DNA of 64,000 bases from Flavobacterium caseinilyticum (GCF_004349085.1 NZ_SMFM01000009.1:62001-126000), one strand, 5' to 3'. Shown: positions 42,251 to 51,425, numbered from the stretch's first letter. Made by a program: numbers and translations. Notes: a model not told the origin generated them from the sequence alone.

Positions 42251-44221
42251 ATGAAGAAAATCTTTTATTTATTACTCTTGGGCTTTGTTTTTGTCAAAGT
42301 CCAGGCACAGATTATAAATCCTGTGAAATGGGAACCTAGAATCGAGAAGAAATCCACCTCAGAATATGTACTTACTTTTAATGGTAATATCGAAGCAGGT
42401 TGGCACGTATATTCTCAATTTACACCTGAAGATGGTCCTCTTCCTGCCGAATTCATTTTTCATGATAACAAAAGCAATTATGAATTTATTGGAAAAGCAA
42501 CCGAAAGTGAAACCAAACGAGAGTTTAATGAAATCTTTGGTGTCGATGAAATCTTCTTTTCCGATAAAGTTACTTTTACCCAATTAATCAAACAGATTAA
42601 TCCAGAAAAGGAAATTATACAAGTGGAGCTTTCTTACCAAGTTTGCATGGAAAACTGTATCAGCGAAACAAAATATTTTGAGTTTGATCTTAAAACGCTT
42701 GAAGCAAAAGAAATCCAGGCTTCCGATATTGCAAACGAAAAAACTACCAAAGCTGATGCAAATACTGCGGTAGAAAAACAACCAGAATCTAATGAATCTG
42801 ATTCTAGTTTATATATGATTTTCTTTATTGCTTTCTTATCTGGTTTTGCGGCATTGCTTACTCCTTGCGTGTTTCCAATGATCCCAATGACAGTAAGTTT
42901 CTTTACAAAACAAAGCAAAAACAAAGCCAAAGGAATTAAAAATGCCATTATCTATGGTATTTCAATCGTCTTGATTTATGTATTTCTAGGAACTGTAATT
43001 ACCTTAATTTTTGGTGCCGATGCACTAAATGCATTATCAACCAATGTATGGTTCAATGTTATTTTCTTTGTGTTATTGGTTGTATTTGCATTATCGTTTT
43101 TAGGCGCTTTCGAAATTATGTTACCTAATTCCTGGGCAAATAAAGTGGACCGTCAAGCAGATAAAGGTGGAATCTTAGGAATCGTTTTCATGGCGCTGGC
43201 TCTTGCAATAGTTTCCTTTTCTTGTACAGGACCAATTATCGGAACATTATTAGTCGAAGCAGCTTCCAAAGGTGGTATAGCACCAATTGTGGGGATGTTA
43301 GGTTTTTCTTTTGCTTTAGCATTACCCTTTATGTTATTTGCCATGTTCCCAGGTTGGTTAAATACATTACCAAAATCTGGCGGATGGTTAAATACAGTAA
43401 AAGTATTTTTAGGTTTTATAGAATTAGCTTTAGCATTTAAATTCTTGTCTAATGCCGATTTAGTATTGCAATTGCACTGGTTTGAAAGAGAAATATTTTT
43501 ATCCATTTGGATTGCTATATTTGGAACTTTGGCATTCTACTTATTCGGAAAAATAACCTTGCCACATGATTCTCCTTCGTCTTCAATTTCAGTAGGAAGA
43601 TTATCTGTTGGACTAGTGGTATTGGTATTTGCAATATATCTTATTCCGGGTTTATGGGGTGCTCCATTAAAATTAATAAGTGGCTTTCCTCCACCTATGA
43701 CCTATAGTGAATCTCCATACGGTGTAGGCGGCTCAAACAGAGAATCTACATCAGCAATAGTATTACCAGACGGAGCACATAAAGGACCACATGATATTAT
43801 GGCTTTTACCGATTATGAAAAAGGATTGGCTTATGCCAAAAGTGTAAACAAACCTATTCTCTTGGATTTTACAGGATTTGCTTGTGTAAATTGCCGAAAA
43901 ATGGAAGATTATGTTTGGTCGGATCCTCGCATTTTATCTATTTTAAATAATGAAGTAGTTCTTATTTCACTATATGTTGATGACAAAAGAGAATTGCCTA
44001 TCGAGGAACAATATGTCTCTAAAGAAACTGGCAAAAAGATAAAATCAATAGGAAACAAATGGAGTGATTTCCAAATCACTCGTTATAAGGCAAACGCTCA
44101 GCCGTATTATATCATATTGGATACAAAAGAGAAAAGTTTAAACCAACCAGTTGGATATATGCCAGACATTACTGAATATGAACAATGGCTGAAATATGGC
44201 ATTAAACAGTTTCAAAAATAG
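42251..44221 (+). CDS. dsbD: Thiol:disulfide interchange protein DsbD
   Basis: A 656-residue inner-membrane protein transferring electrons from cytoplasmic thioredoxin to periplasmic acceptors. Signal ending VQAQ. N-terminal immunoglobulin-like domain with VCMENC (Cys132, Cys136). Eight-helix CcdA-type core with the redox cysteines in LLTPCVFPMIP and SFSCTGPIIG. C-terminal thioredoxin-like domain with GFACVNCRKME. All three cysteine pairs are present. It supplies reductant to the TlpA and metal-thiolate proteins of the preceding operon, from which a hairpin separates it. Confidence 0.94.
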   Translation: MKKIFYLLLLGFVFVKVQAQIINPVKWEPRIEKKSTSEYVLTFNGNIEAGWHVYSQFTPEDGPLPAEFIFHDNKSNYEFIGKATESETKREFNEIFGVDEIFFSDKVTFTQLIKQINPEKEIIQVELSYQVCMENCISETKYFEFDLKTLEAKEIQASDIANEKTTKADANTAVEKQPESNESDSSLYMIFFIAFLSGFAALLTPCVFPMIPMTVSFFTKQSKNKAKGIKNAIIYGISIVLIYVFLGTVITLIFGADALNALSTNVWFNVIFFVLLVVFALSFLGAFEIMLPNSWANKVDRQADKGGILGIVFMALALAIVSFSCTGPIIGTLLVEAASKGGIAPIVGMLGFSFALALPFMLFAMFPGWLNTLPKSGGWLNTVKVFLGFIELALAFKFLSNADLVLQLHWFEREIFLSIWIAIFGTLAFYLFGKITLPHDSPSSSISVGRLSVGLVVLVFAIYLIPGLWGAPLKLISGFPPPMTYSESPYGVGGSNRESTSAIVLPDGAHKGPHDIMAFTDYEKGLAYAKSVNKPILLDFTGFACVNCRKMEDYVWSDPRILSILNNEVVLISLYVDDKRELPIEEQYVSKETGKKIKSIGNKWSDFQITRYKANAQPYYIILDTKEKSLNQPVGYMPDITEYEQWLKYGIKQFQK

Positions 44222-44258
44222 AAAAAAGCTGTCTAAAAATGATTTGGACAGCTTTTTT
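44222..44258 (+). terminator. Intrinsic terminator of dsbD
   Basis: AAAAAAGCTGTC (44222-44233) pairs with GACAGCTTTTTT (44247-44258), immediately after the stop codon and ending in a T7 run. A classical Rho-independent terminator. Confidence 0.85.
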
Positions 44259-44321
44259 TATAACGCAATATTTTTAGGGTTAAAAATAATAACTTTTAAA
44301 ATACTTTGATTTTATTGGGTA

Positions 44322-44408
44322 ATGGTTCTAGTCTCTAATGAGAAAAAATCTTGTAGTGTAGATGGTTCTTGTTGTGCAGGAGGAAAAGCACCTCCAAAAA
44401 AATCATAA
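44322..44408 (+). CDS. Possible 28-residue Cys-rich peptide or gene remnant
   Basis: ATG 44322 to TAA 44408 encodes MVLVSNEKKSCSVDGSCCAG then GKAPPKKS. Three cysteines (Cys11, Cys18, Cys19) and a Lys-rich tail resemble the Cys-rich C-termini of some metal permeases and reductases. There is no clear ribosome site. It may be the last piece of a lost gene rather than a working peptide. Confidence 0.3.
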   Translation: MVLVSNEKKSCSVDGSCCAGGKAPPKKS

Positions 44409-44416
44409 ATATTTTA

Positions 44417-44445
44417 AAGAGCGTCCCTATTAATGGACGCTTCTT
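44417..44445. terminator. Hairpin between the dsbD side and cadA (convergent)
   Basis: AAGAGCGTCC pairs with GGACGCTTCTT (one bulged T) around the loop CTATTAAT. It sits just 3' of the minus-strand ATPase stop and could terminate both directions. Confidence 0.6.
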
Positions 44446-44458
44446 ATTAATATCAGAT

Positions 44459-46555
44459 TTAAAACTTCATTCGCTGTATTCTAACTGCATTCAAAATAGC
44501 TAATAAAGCCACACCAACATCTGCAAAAACGGCTTCCCACATTGTAGCTAAACCTCCTGCACCAAGAACCAAAACAACTGCTTTTACAGCGAATGCTAAT
44601 CCAATGTTCTGATACACTATTTGTTTTGTTTTTTTACCAATATTTATAGCTGTAAAAATTTTTGTAGGCTGGTCATTTTGAATAACAATATCTGCAGTTT
44701 CAATAGTGGCATCGCTTCCTAAACCACCCATTGCAATTCCGGCATCGGCAAGGGCTACAACCGGCGCATCATTTACACCATCACCAACAAAGGCAATTTT
44801 AAGGTTTTGCTTTTTCAATTCTTCTACTTTTTCTACTTTGTTTTCAGGTAACAAATCGCCATAGGCTTGATCGATATTTAATTCTTTTGCAACAGCATCT
44901 GCAACGGCTTGTTTATCTCCCGAAAGCATTACGGTTTTGATGTTTATTTTATGCAAACTTTCGATAGCTGTTTTTGCATCTTCTTTTATTTCGTCAGCAA
45001 TTAGAAAGTATCCTGCATATTTTTGATTGATGGCAATAACTATTATTGTAAATGGTGTGTTGTCGATTTCAGCATCGTAACTGATATTGAATTTCTTCAT
45101 TAATTTTACATTTCCTGCCAATATTTCTTTTCCTTCTACATTACCTTTCAATCCGTGTCCTGCAATTTCTTCGACATCGGTAACTGTTACCTCTTTTTCT
45201 GAACCTTTGGCATATTCAATAATAGCAGTTCCTACCGGATGTGTGGATTTGGTTTCTAATGCTGCTGTGAATTTTATTAAATCAGCTTCCGGAATATCAA
45301 CGGCTACCACTTTTTGAACTTTAAAAACGCCTTTGGTCAGCGTTCCAGTTTTGTCCATAACTACTGTTTGAATAGATGCCATTATATCTAGAAAATTCGA
45401 GCCTTTTACTAAAATTCCATTTTTACTTGCTGCACCAATACCTCCAAAATATCCCAAAGGAATAGAAATTACCAGCGCACAAGGACAGGAAATAACCAAG
45501 AAAACTAAAGCTCGGTATAACCAATCGTTGAAGATATAATTTTCTATGAATATCATTGGAACTAAACAAATACAGATTGCCAAAAACACAACTATTGGGG
45601 TGTATATTTTAGCAAATTTTCGAATAAATAGTTCGGTAGGTGCTTTTTTAGCCGTGGCATCTTGCACCATCTCAAGGATTTTTGACAACTTACTATCAGT
45701 GTAAGCCGTTGTCACTTCGACTTGAACAACTGTATTCAGGTTAATCATTCCTGCAAGAACGGTTTCTCCTTTTTGTTTTGTATCTGGTTTGCTTTCTCCT
45801 GTTAATGCTGCTGTGTTTAAGGAAGCATTATCTGAAAGTAATTTTCCGTCGAGTGCTAATTTTTCTCCTGGGCGTAATTGGATTATTTCTCCAATGACAA
45901 TTTCAGCTGCTTTTTTATCAATAGTATTGCCCTCTTTGATAACTGTAGCGGTATCTGGTCTTTGATCCAACAATAATTTGATGTTGTTTTTTGCTCTTTG
46001 AACTGCCAGTGTTTGAAATACTTCGCCAACGGCATAAAATAGCATTACGGCAACACCTTCGGGATATTCACCAATAGCGAATGCTCCGATTGTAGCAATA
46101 CTCATTAATAGGAATTCTGAAAAGATTTCGCCTTTACGTATGCTTTCAAAAGCTTCTTTTATTACCGGAAAACCAACAGGAGCATAAGCTACTACATACC
46201 AAGAAATACGGACCCAGCCAGTGAACCAAGTTTGTGGAAAATAATTATCAAAACCAATAGCAATGAGTAATAGCACAAAACTTATAACTGCTGGCAAGAA
46301 CATTTGAAACGTCGTTTGATTACCGCCTGAATGGTCGTGTCCGTCATCATCCGAATGCTCATCGTGATTGTGCTGGTCCTTTACTATTTTTTTAGCCTTT
46401 GTATCATCGTGTTCGTTGCTACAACAGCTTTCTTTTTTAGTTTTCTTTTTTACCTGCTTATCTGCCATTTTATTTATTTTTTCTTCTTGTGAACAGCAAG
46501 TCATTTTACCTTGAGCATCATAAGTGTGCTTGTGTTTTGGATCTGTATTTTTCAT
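44459..46555 (-). CDS. cadA: Zn/Cd/Pb-type P1B ATPase (CadA-like)
   Basis: A 698-residue inner-membrane pump. There is no HMA domain; the N-terminus is instead a Cys/His-rich tail (CCSQEEK, Cys20-21; ESCCSNEHDD, Cys44-45; HNHDEHSDDDGHDHSGG). The transport motif is SCPCALVIS (the CPC of Zn/Cd pumps), with phosphorylation site DKTGTLTKG, actuator AALTGESKP and hinge GDGVNDAPVVALADAGIAMG. All catalytic residues are present. It exports divalent cations from the cytoplasm. Two broken relatives lie elsewhere (7147-7485, 50935-51162). Confidence 0.95.
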   Translation of the reverse strand: MKNTDPKHKHTYDAQGKMTCCSQEEKINKMADKQVKKKTKKESCCSNEHDDTKAKKIVKDQHNHDEHSDDDGHDHSGGNQTTFQMFLPAVISFVLLLIAIGFDNYFPQTWFTGWVRISWYVVAYAPVGFPVIKEAFESIRKGEIFSEFLLMSIATIGAFAIGEYPEGVAVMLFYAVGEVFQTLAVQRAKNNIKLLLDQRPDTATVIKEGNTIDKKAAEIVIGEIIQLRPGEKLALDGKLLSDNASLNTAALTGESKPDTKQKGETVLAGMINLNTVVQVEVTTAYTDSKLSKILEMVQDATAKKAPTELFIRKFAKIYTPIVVFLAICICLVPMIFIENYIFNDWLYRALVFLVISCPCALVISIPLGYFGGIGAASKNGILVKGSNFLDIMASIQTVVMDKTGTLTKGVFKVQKVVAVDIPEADLIKFTAALETKSTHPVGTAIIEYAKGSEKEVTVTDVEEIAGHGLKGNVEGKEILAGNVKLMKKFNISYDAEIDNTPFTIIVIAINQKYAGYFLIADEIKEDAKTAIESLHKINIKTVMLSGDKQAVADAVAKELNIDQAYGDLLPENKVEKVEELKKQNLKIAFVGDGVNDAPVVALADAGIAMGGLGSDATIETADIVIQNDQPTKIFTAINIGKKTKQIVYQNIGLAFAVKAVVLVLGAGGLATMWEAVFADVGVALLAILNAVRIQRMKF

Positions 46556-46591
46556 TTTTTAATCATTTTAAATTAATTAAGAATATTTTAT

Positions 46592-47059
46592 TTAATCATT
46601 TTCGTTTTCCTTACCGTGTTTTATTATCATATTTTGCTTCCATTTTATATACCATTTTTGATGGTGTAATGAAAGTAGAAAATACAATGCGCAAGCACCT
46701 ATTATAGCTATAATAAACATATCTAATCCTACCGCAACACCAACTGCTGATGTACACCATACGGTTGCTGCTGTTGTTAATCCGTGTGATGTTCCTGCAG
46801 TAGAATTGCGATAAATAATTCCAGCACCTAGAAAACCAACGCCTGTTACAATATTTGCAATTACTCTTGAAGTATCCGCTGGGTTATTTACCAAATGGGC
46901 TGTAATAGCTGTAAACAAAGTTGCGCCAATACATACGGCTGCATACGTTCTTATTCCTGCATCTTGACAGTGTTTTTCTCTATCTAAACCAATAAATCCT
47001 CCTAATAAAAAGGAGACAATCAGTTTGGAAACAATAATTAATTCTGCATTTATATCCAT
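46592..47059 (-). CDS. MgtC/SapB-family membrane protein
   Basis: A 155-residue inner-membrane protein with about four helices and the MgtC signature FLLGGFIGLDREKHCQDAGI followed by RTYAAVCIGATLFTAI and VGFLGAGIIYRNS. MgtC proteins modulate ATP synthase and Mg homeostasis; some are simply linked to cation stress. Located 36 bp upstream of cadA on the same strand and 10 bp after the bestrophin-like gene, so a single transcript is likely. Confidence 0.92.
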   Translation of the reverse strand: MDINAELIIVSKLIVSFLLGGFIGLDREKHCQDAGIRTYAAVCIGATLFTAITAHLVNNPADTSRVIANIVTGVGFLGAGIIYRNSTAGTSHGLTTAATVWCTSAVGVAVGLDMFIIAIIGACALYFLLSLHHQKWYIKWKQNMIIKHGKENEND

Positions 47060-47069
47060 AATTTATATA

Positions 47070-47939
47070 TTACATTATATAAAACGATTTTGGCTTTTCT
47101 ACAATTGGTAAATCTGTATCGCCTATCAATTCTTTAATATTTATTTCTATTGTTATTGCAAGACTTGTCATTGGAATGTCGGTTGTTACATTTTCGAACG
47201 GATCTTGTAATATAATTGCCGTTCGTTCTATGGCTATAAATATTATAGGTATCAAAGCTGTTAAAAATATTTCTACTAAAACATATTTATCATCTAACCC
47301 AAATGGTAAAAGCGTGGCAAAAACATAAATAAAAAAATGTACCAATAAGCTGTATGATTTTGGAAAAACGGTGTTTTTAATACGTTCGCATTTTCCCATA
47401 GAGTCGCACAAGCGACTTAAAGTACTGTCAATCTGTATTTGCTTGAAATCGCTAATTTCTAGTTTAGATAGTGCTTCACTATGTTGATTAATTATTGCAT
47501 TTGGGATGTTGTTTTTTGATAATTTATGTTCTTTAACATAGTCGTATACTTTTTTTGAATACGATAATTTTCGCAACGATTCTCCTAAAACATAACACCA
47601 AATTATTTGACGGTACGCAAAATCCTGCACAATTTTAGTGTCTTTTTCTGGTAAAAATTGCTTTACTTGACGTATTAAAGTTCTTGAATCGTTTACTATT
47701 GCACCCCAAATTATTCTTGCTTCCCACCATCTTTCATAAGCTTGGGCTGTTCTAAAAGCCAGTAATAATGATAATGCAGTTCCGATTATGGCACTCATAG
47801 CAATTGGTATTTCTATTTTTGACAGAAAACCGTACTGGTCAGCAATTCCTACTACTATAGCATAGATTAGAATGGCAGTTATGTCAAATTTTATTTGTTT
47901 CAAAAATGTGAATATTGATATTCTTTTATTTAATAGCAT
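47070..47939 (-). CDS. Bestrophin-family anion channel
   Basis: A 289-residue inner-membrane protein. Hallmarks are a conserved first membrane region and LLAFRTAQAYERWWEARIIW, plus LIRQVKQFLPEK and the later PFGLDDKYVL stretch. Bacterial bestrophins form pentameric ion channels, mostly for Cl- or cations. Here it is embedded between an LtaS-like gene (61 bp) and MgtC (10 bp), upstream of cadA, so it may balance charge during metal efflux, an inference from context. Confidence 0.9.
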   Translation of the reverse strand: MLLNKRISIFTFLKQIKFDITAILIYAIVVGIADQYGFLSKIEIPIAMSAIIGTALSLLLAFRTAQAYERWWEARIIWGAIVNDSRTLIRQVKQFLPEKDTKIVQDFAYRQIIWCYVLGESLRKLSYSKKVYDYVKEHKLSKNNIPNAIINQHSEALSKLEISDFKQIQIDSTLSRLCDSMGKCERIKNTVFPKSYSLLVHFFIYVFATLLPFGLDDKYVLVEIFLTALIPIIFIAIERTAIILQDPFENVTTDIPMTSLAITIEINIKELIGDTDLPIVEKPKSFYIM

Positions 47940-48000
47940 AAATTAATTTTTTAATTATTTAGACAAAATCCATCTAGAACAAAAACATAATCATTTATAA

Positions 48001-49962
48001 TTAATTACTTTGTTTCATCTTACCATTTTTGAATCGTTCACTCGCAGTTTGGTAATAAGAAACAGTTAATTTTTCTAAATCAATTAAATTTTTATTTTCT
48101 ATTTTTTTCATTATTTTCTTTTCTGCATCCCATATATAATTATTTACTTTTTTTCGGTCATTTATTTCTGTAAAATATTTATTCTTTAATAATCCTAATG
48201 TTCTATAATTTCCAATTAAAGCTCTTTCTTCATTAGGTTTCATTATATTAATATCTTTGCCATAAAGTTCTGTTTGATAATTCCAATTCAAATATCCAAA
48301 TACTGTTGGCATTAGGTCAATTTGCGATACAAGTTTATTGATTTTTTGTTTTTGATTATTCAAATTGTAAATCATTGCTGGAATATGATGATTTTCAATA
48401 TTTATTTCCCATTTACCAGCACTATTGGCACAATGGTCAGCAACAATTACAAAAATTGTATTTGAAAACCAAGGTTTTGTTTTCACTTTTTTGATATATT
48501 GTCCTAAAGCAAAATCAGTATATTTTACTGCACTTTCTCTACTTCCTTGTACCATATTTATTCTTCCATTAGGAAATGAATAGGGTTTATGGTTAGATGT
48601 TGTCATTATAAATTGAAAAAAAGGTTTGTTTTTTTTTGAATTTATATTGGCATATTTTATAGATTGAGTATAACTATCTTCATCACAAATTCCCCAAGCA
48701 TTTTCAAATGTTACTTCGTTGTCTTCTATTGCAAATCGTTTTGTTTTAATATTATCAGATAGCGGATTTCCTCTGTTTCTATCTATTATATTAAACCCTT
48801 GACCGCCAAAAAAAGTGTTCATATTATCAAAATAGCCATCGCCTCCATATATAAAACTTAAATCATAATTTTTCTTTTTTAATATCGTAGCTATTGAAAA
48901 TATACTTTCATTATTTGGTCTTCTTACAATACTGTTTCCTGGTGTTGGTGGAACGCAGAGAGTGAGTGCTTCCATACCTCGAACAGTTCTTGTACCTGTA
49001 GCATACATATTAGTAAAGAATATGCTGTTTTTTGCTAATGCTTCATAATTAGGTGTTAGATTTTGTTGGTTTCCAAATTGTTTTAAAAAATCGGCACTAA
49101 AACTTTCAATAGCAATTAAAACTATGTTAGGGGCTTGTTCTTTTGAGCCACTTACGTTTCTTGTAATCGCATCTTTTTCTTGATTTGTAAATTCTTGATT
49201 GTTTTGAAGCAATTCCTTTTTTACTATTTTATATGCTTCTTTGTTAGGCAATGTTTTATAAAATGTTGTATAATCTAACTCGTTTGAATGCAATGCTGAA
49301 AAAAAAGAGAAAACACCATTTTTGCTTAATTCATTTTCATAATTATTGATGCTCCATTCTGCAAGTTTATTTTTTGCAAAAAAAGCGAAAAGTAATGTTA
49401 CTAGTAATAAAGGTAAAACATTAAAAAGCCTTTCTTTAAATTTTGGTTTTTCTGTGAATGTTTCCCTAAAAACATTTTTCTTCTTATAAATGACATATAT
49501 AATGAAGATTAAAGTAAATAGAACCAAAATTATTAATGGGATTGGATAGGATTGATTTATATTTTCAAAAACTTCGTAAGTATATATTAAATAATCAACA
49601 GCAATAAAGTTAAACCTTGTATTGAATTCCTCCCAAAATGGAAATTCCGCAACAAAAGAAAAAATACTAATGAATAGTAAAATACCCATTAAAAAATAAG
49701 TAATTACCTTATCAAGTATGCCACCGACAAGTTTTGAAGGTAAAGCAAGTAGATATGAATAATAAATTGTAGAAAAAAACAAAGCTACTGATAGGTCAAA
49801 GAAAAATCCTAAACTGAAAATTTTGATAATTGAAATAAGAGAAAAATCAATATCATCAAATGATAAAGCATAAAGGGAAATTCTTATCCCGAAAGAAATC
49901 AGAACATAAGTTGATATAAATGAATATAGTAATGAAAATCGTTTGTTAAATATATTTTTCAT
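48001..49962 (-). CDS. LTA-synthase-like sulfatase/phosphotransferase
   Basis: A 653-residue protein with five N-terminal transmembrane helices (residues ~10-195) and a periplasmic alkaline-phosphatase-fold domain. The sulfatase nucleophile region is PNIVLIAIESFSADFLKQFG, followed by a nucleophile Thr in ATGTRTVRGMEAL, and the later metal-binding IFVIVADHCANSAG. In Gram-negatives such enzymes modify lipids or glycans with phosphoglycerol or phosphoethanolamine. A PAP2 phosphatase gene lies upstream, so together they may remodel the envelope. Confidence 0.88.
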   Translation of the reverse strand: MKNIFNKRFSLLYSFISTYVLISFGIRISLYALSFDDIDFSLISIIKIFSLGFFFDLSVALFFSTIYYSYLLALPSKLVGGILDKVITYFLMGILLFISIFSFVAEFPFWEEFNTRFNFIAVDYLIYTYEVFENINQSYPIPLIILVLFTLIFIIYVIYKKKNVFRETFTEKPKFKERLFNVLPLLLVTLLFAFFAKNKLAEWSINNYENELSKNGVFSFFSALHSNELDYTTFYKTLPNKEAYKIVKKELLQNNQEFTNQEKDAITRNVSGSKEQAPNIVLIAIESFSADFLKQFGNQQNLTPNYEALAKNSIFFTNMYATGTRTVRGMEALTLCVPPTPGNSIVRRPNNESIFSIATILKKKNYDLSFIYGGDGYFDNMNTFFGGQGFNIIDRNRGNPLSDNIKTKRFAIEDNEVTFENAWGICDEDSYTQSIKYANINSKKNKPFFQFIMTTSNHKPYSFPNGRINMVQGSRESAVKYTDFALGQYIKKVKTKPWFSNTIFVIVADHCANSAGKWEINIENHHIPAMIYNLNNQKQKINKLVSQIDLMPTVFGYLNWNYQTELYGKDINIMKPNEERALIGNYRTLGLLKNKYFTEINDRKKVNNYIWDAEKKIMKKIENKNLIDLEKLTVSYYQTASERFKNGKMKQSN

Positions 49963-50039
49963 TTTTTTAAATTGTATTTTTAGTTATGAGAATCCAGAGA
50001 CCATTTCTCCTTCATCTTTTATTAAAAGAAATGTACTTC

Positions 50040-50141
50040 CTAAAAGCATTGCCTAATCGGTTCTACTGCCTTGAAATAGTTTTCAAAATCATCAATGATA
50101 CTGGCAGTTTGGGATAGGTTTAAGTTTTTTAAAGACTTCAT
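50040..50141 (-). other. 33-codon frame, probable gene remnant
   Basis: MKSLKNLNLSQTASIIDDFE then NYFKAVEPIRQCF, coherent and protein-like but very short, with in-frame codons extending 5' without start (KRKKYPTSA). Its LKNLNLSQTASII resembles LENLRLSKTASII at 52272-52445. The two may be pieces of one decayed family. Confidence 0.3.
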
Positions 50142-50241
50142 TGCAGATGTTGGGTATTTCTTTCGTTTTAGAATGTTTGTAACCTTTTTATTTTTACTAT
50201 ATATAAAACATAAGTATTTGATTTTAAATAAAAAGAACTAT

Positions 50242-50874
50242 TTATTCCCAAAGTTGTGGGATTTTTTTCCTCTGTTTTTTATTAACCCATTTATTCAATT
50301 TATAGGAAAGATAAGCTGATCCGCTTCCTATGATTGCGCCAGCTAACACGTCACTTGGATAATGAACACCCAATACCATACGAGAATAGCTTACTGCACT
50401 TGCCCACGCAAACGAAGGAGCAATAATGTACCATTTTGGATACGCCATACTCAAGGAAGTGGCAGTTGCAAAAGCTAAAGAAGCGTGCCCTGATGGGAAA
50501 GAAGGTCCGGTTGCTGTTGTAACTTGCTCAATATCTGGATAAGTTACAAATGGTCGTTCTCTATTTACTGTTTTTTTTAAAGCAAATGTTATAAATCCTG
50601 AAGCCAAAAAGGCTTCTCCAATAAAAATAGCTTTCTTTTTGACTGTACTATCTTTCATTATCAATCCGACAGAGTACATAATAATTGGAGTTCCAATACT
50701 TACAGGAGCTAGACTATTTGTAATTCCTTTTGATGCTGGATCCAGTGATTTGTTCCTATTATGATTTATGTTTCTTAAAACATCAATGTCTAAATTCTGG
50801 GCATTTGCAAAGTTTATGCAAAAAAACAACACCGCTAAATTGGTTATTTGTAACAAATTTATTTTGTTTTTCAT
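50242..50874 (-). CDS. PAP2-family membrane-associated phosphatase
   Basis: A 210-residue exported protein (signal ending FANAQ). The PAP2 catalytic motifs are complete: KKTVNRERPF (KX6RP), PSFPSGHASLAFA (PSGH) and SRMVLGVHYPSDVLAGAIIG (SRX5HX3D). It removes phosphate from lipid pyrophosphates or phosphatidic acid in the periplasm. Adjacent to the LtaS-like gene on the same strand, supporting a shared envelope-lipid role. Confidence 0.93.
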   Translation of the reverse strand: MKNKINLLQITNLAVLFFCINFANAQNLDIDVLRNINHNRNKSLDPASKGITNSLAPVSIGTPIIMYSVGLIMKDSTVKKKAIFIGEAFLASGFITFALKKTVNRERPFVTYPDIEQVTTATGPSFPSGHASLAFATATSLSMAYPKWYIIAPSFAWASAVSYSRMVLGVHYPSDVLAGAIIGSGSAYLSYKLNKWVNKKQRKKIPQLWE

Positions 50875-50934
50875 TCTTCTGTCTTTTTAATCAAAATTTT
50901 TATAATGCAAATGGATACAGAAAACAATACTCAT

Positions 50935-51162
50935 TTATGTTCTACTTTTTAATGCTTGTGCTCTAGATCGTGCGAACAGCCGTTTTATTTATCTTCGGCA
51001 GACATTTCTTTCGCTTTAGCGTTTATGAACATCATCAGAATGATTTTCTGAATCATTGTGAATAGAACAACCTGATTGTTTGTTTGGTGATTTATTTTTT
51101 CTTCCTGTCTGCACCAAAGCTGTTTACTGTTTGCATCATATTTGTGTTGGTGTTTCTTTTTT
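50935..51162 (-). pseudogene. Frameshifted remnant of a CadA-type ATPase N-terminus
   Basis: Minus-strand pieces KKHQHKYDANSK and CRQEEKIN correspond to KHKHTYDAQGK and CSQEEKIN of the intact CadA at 46555. Another frame gives GCSIHNDSENHSDD, and a third KEMSAEDK then GCSHDLEHKH, matching its CCS and His-rich tail. At least two frameshifts and stops are needed. It is immediately downstream of the HMBD lipoprotein and is independent evidence of a third cadA copy. Confidence 0.7.
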
Positions 51163-51164
51163 AG

Positions 51165-51425
51165 TTATTTATGATTATGTTCTAAATGGTTTTTATTTTC
51201 TTCGTGTTCAATTTTTATTAATGACATTTTGCAAACAGGACATTTTCCAGAAATGTCATAAAATTTCCCTTTTTCACATTTCATAGGGCATTCGTAGACT
51301 ATCTTATGGGCTTCTGCCTTTTTGTGAATATGAACCTTTTGTACTTTTTTCTCTTCTTTACAGGAAAAAACAATCGTCATTATTGCAATATTTATAATTC
51401 CTAGTATGATTAATTTTTTCATCAA
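51165..51425 (-). CDS. HMBD lipoprotein
   Basis: An 86-residue protein with a type II signal (IINIAIMTIVFSC), a Lys/His-rich region (VQKVHIHKKAEAHK), and an HMBD variant, YECPMKCEKGKFYDISGKCP followed by VCKM. The first half matches the CEGEK form of HMBD-1 in the copper ATPase rather than the usual CPMHPEV form. The C-terminal tail is His-rich (NKNHLEHNHK), which fits divalent metals and its place beside the Zn/Cd genes. The start could be the second Met. Confidence 0.82.
   Translation of the reverse strand: MMKKLIILGIINIAIMTIVFSCKEEKKVQKVHIHKKAEAHKIVYECPMKCEKGKFYDISGKCPVCKMSLIKIEHEENKNHLEHNHK

Noticed and set aside
50095..50319. + strand Phe-rich frame
   Set aside because: Overlaps the PAP2 gene 3' end and a minus-strand remnant; composition is typical of antisense.
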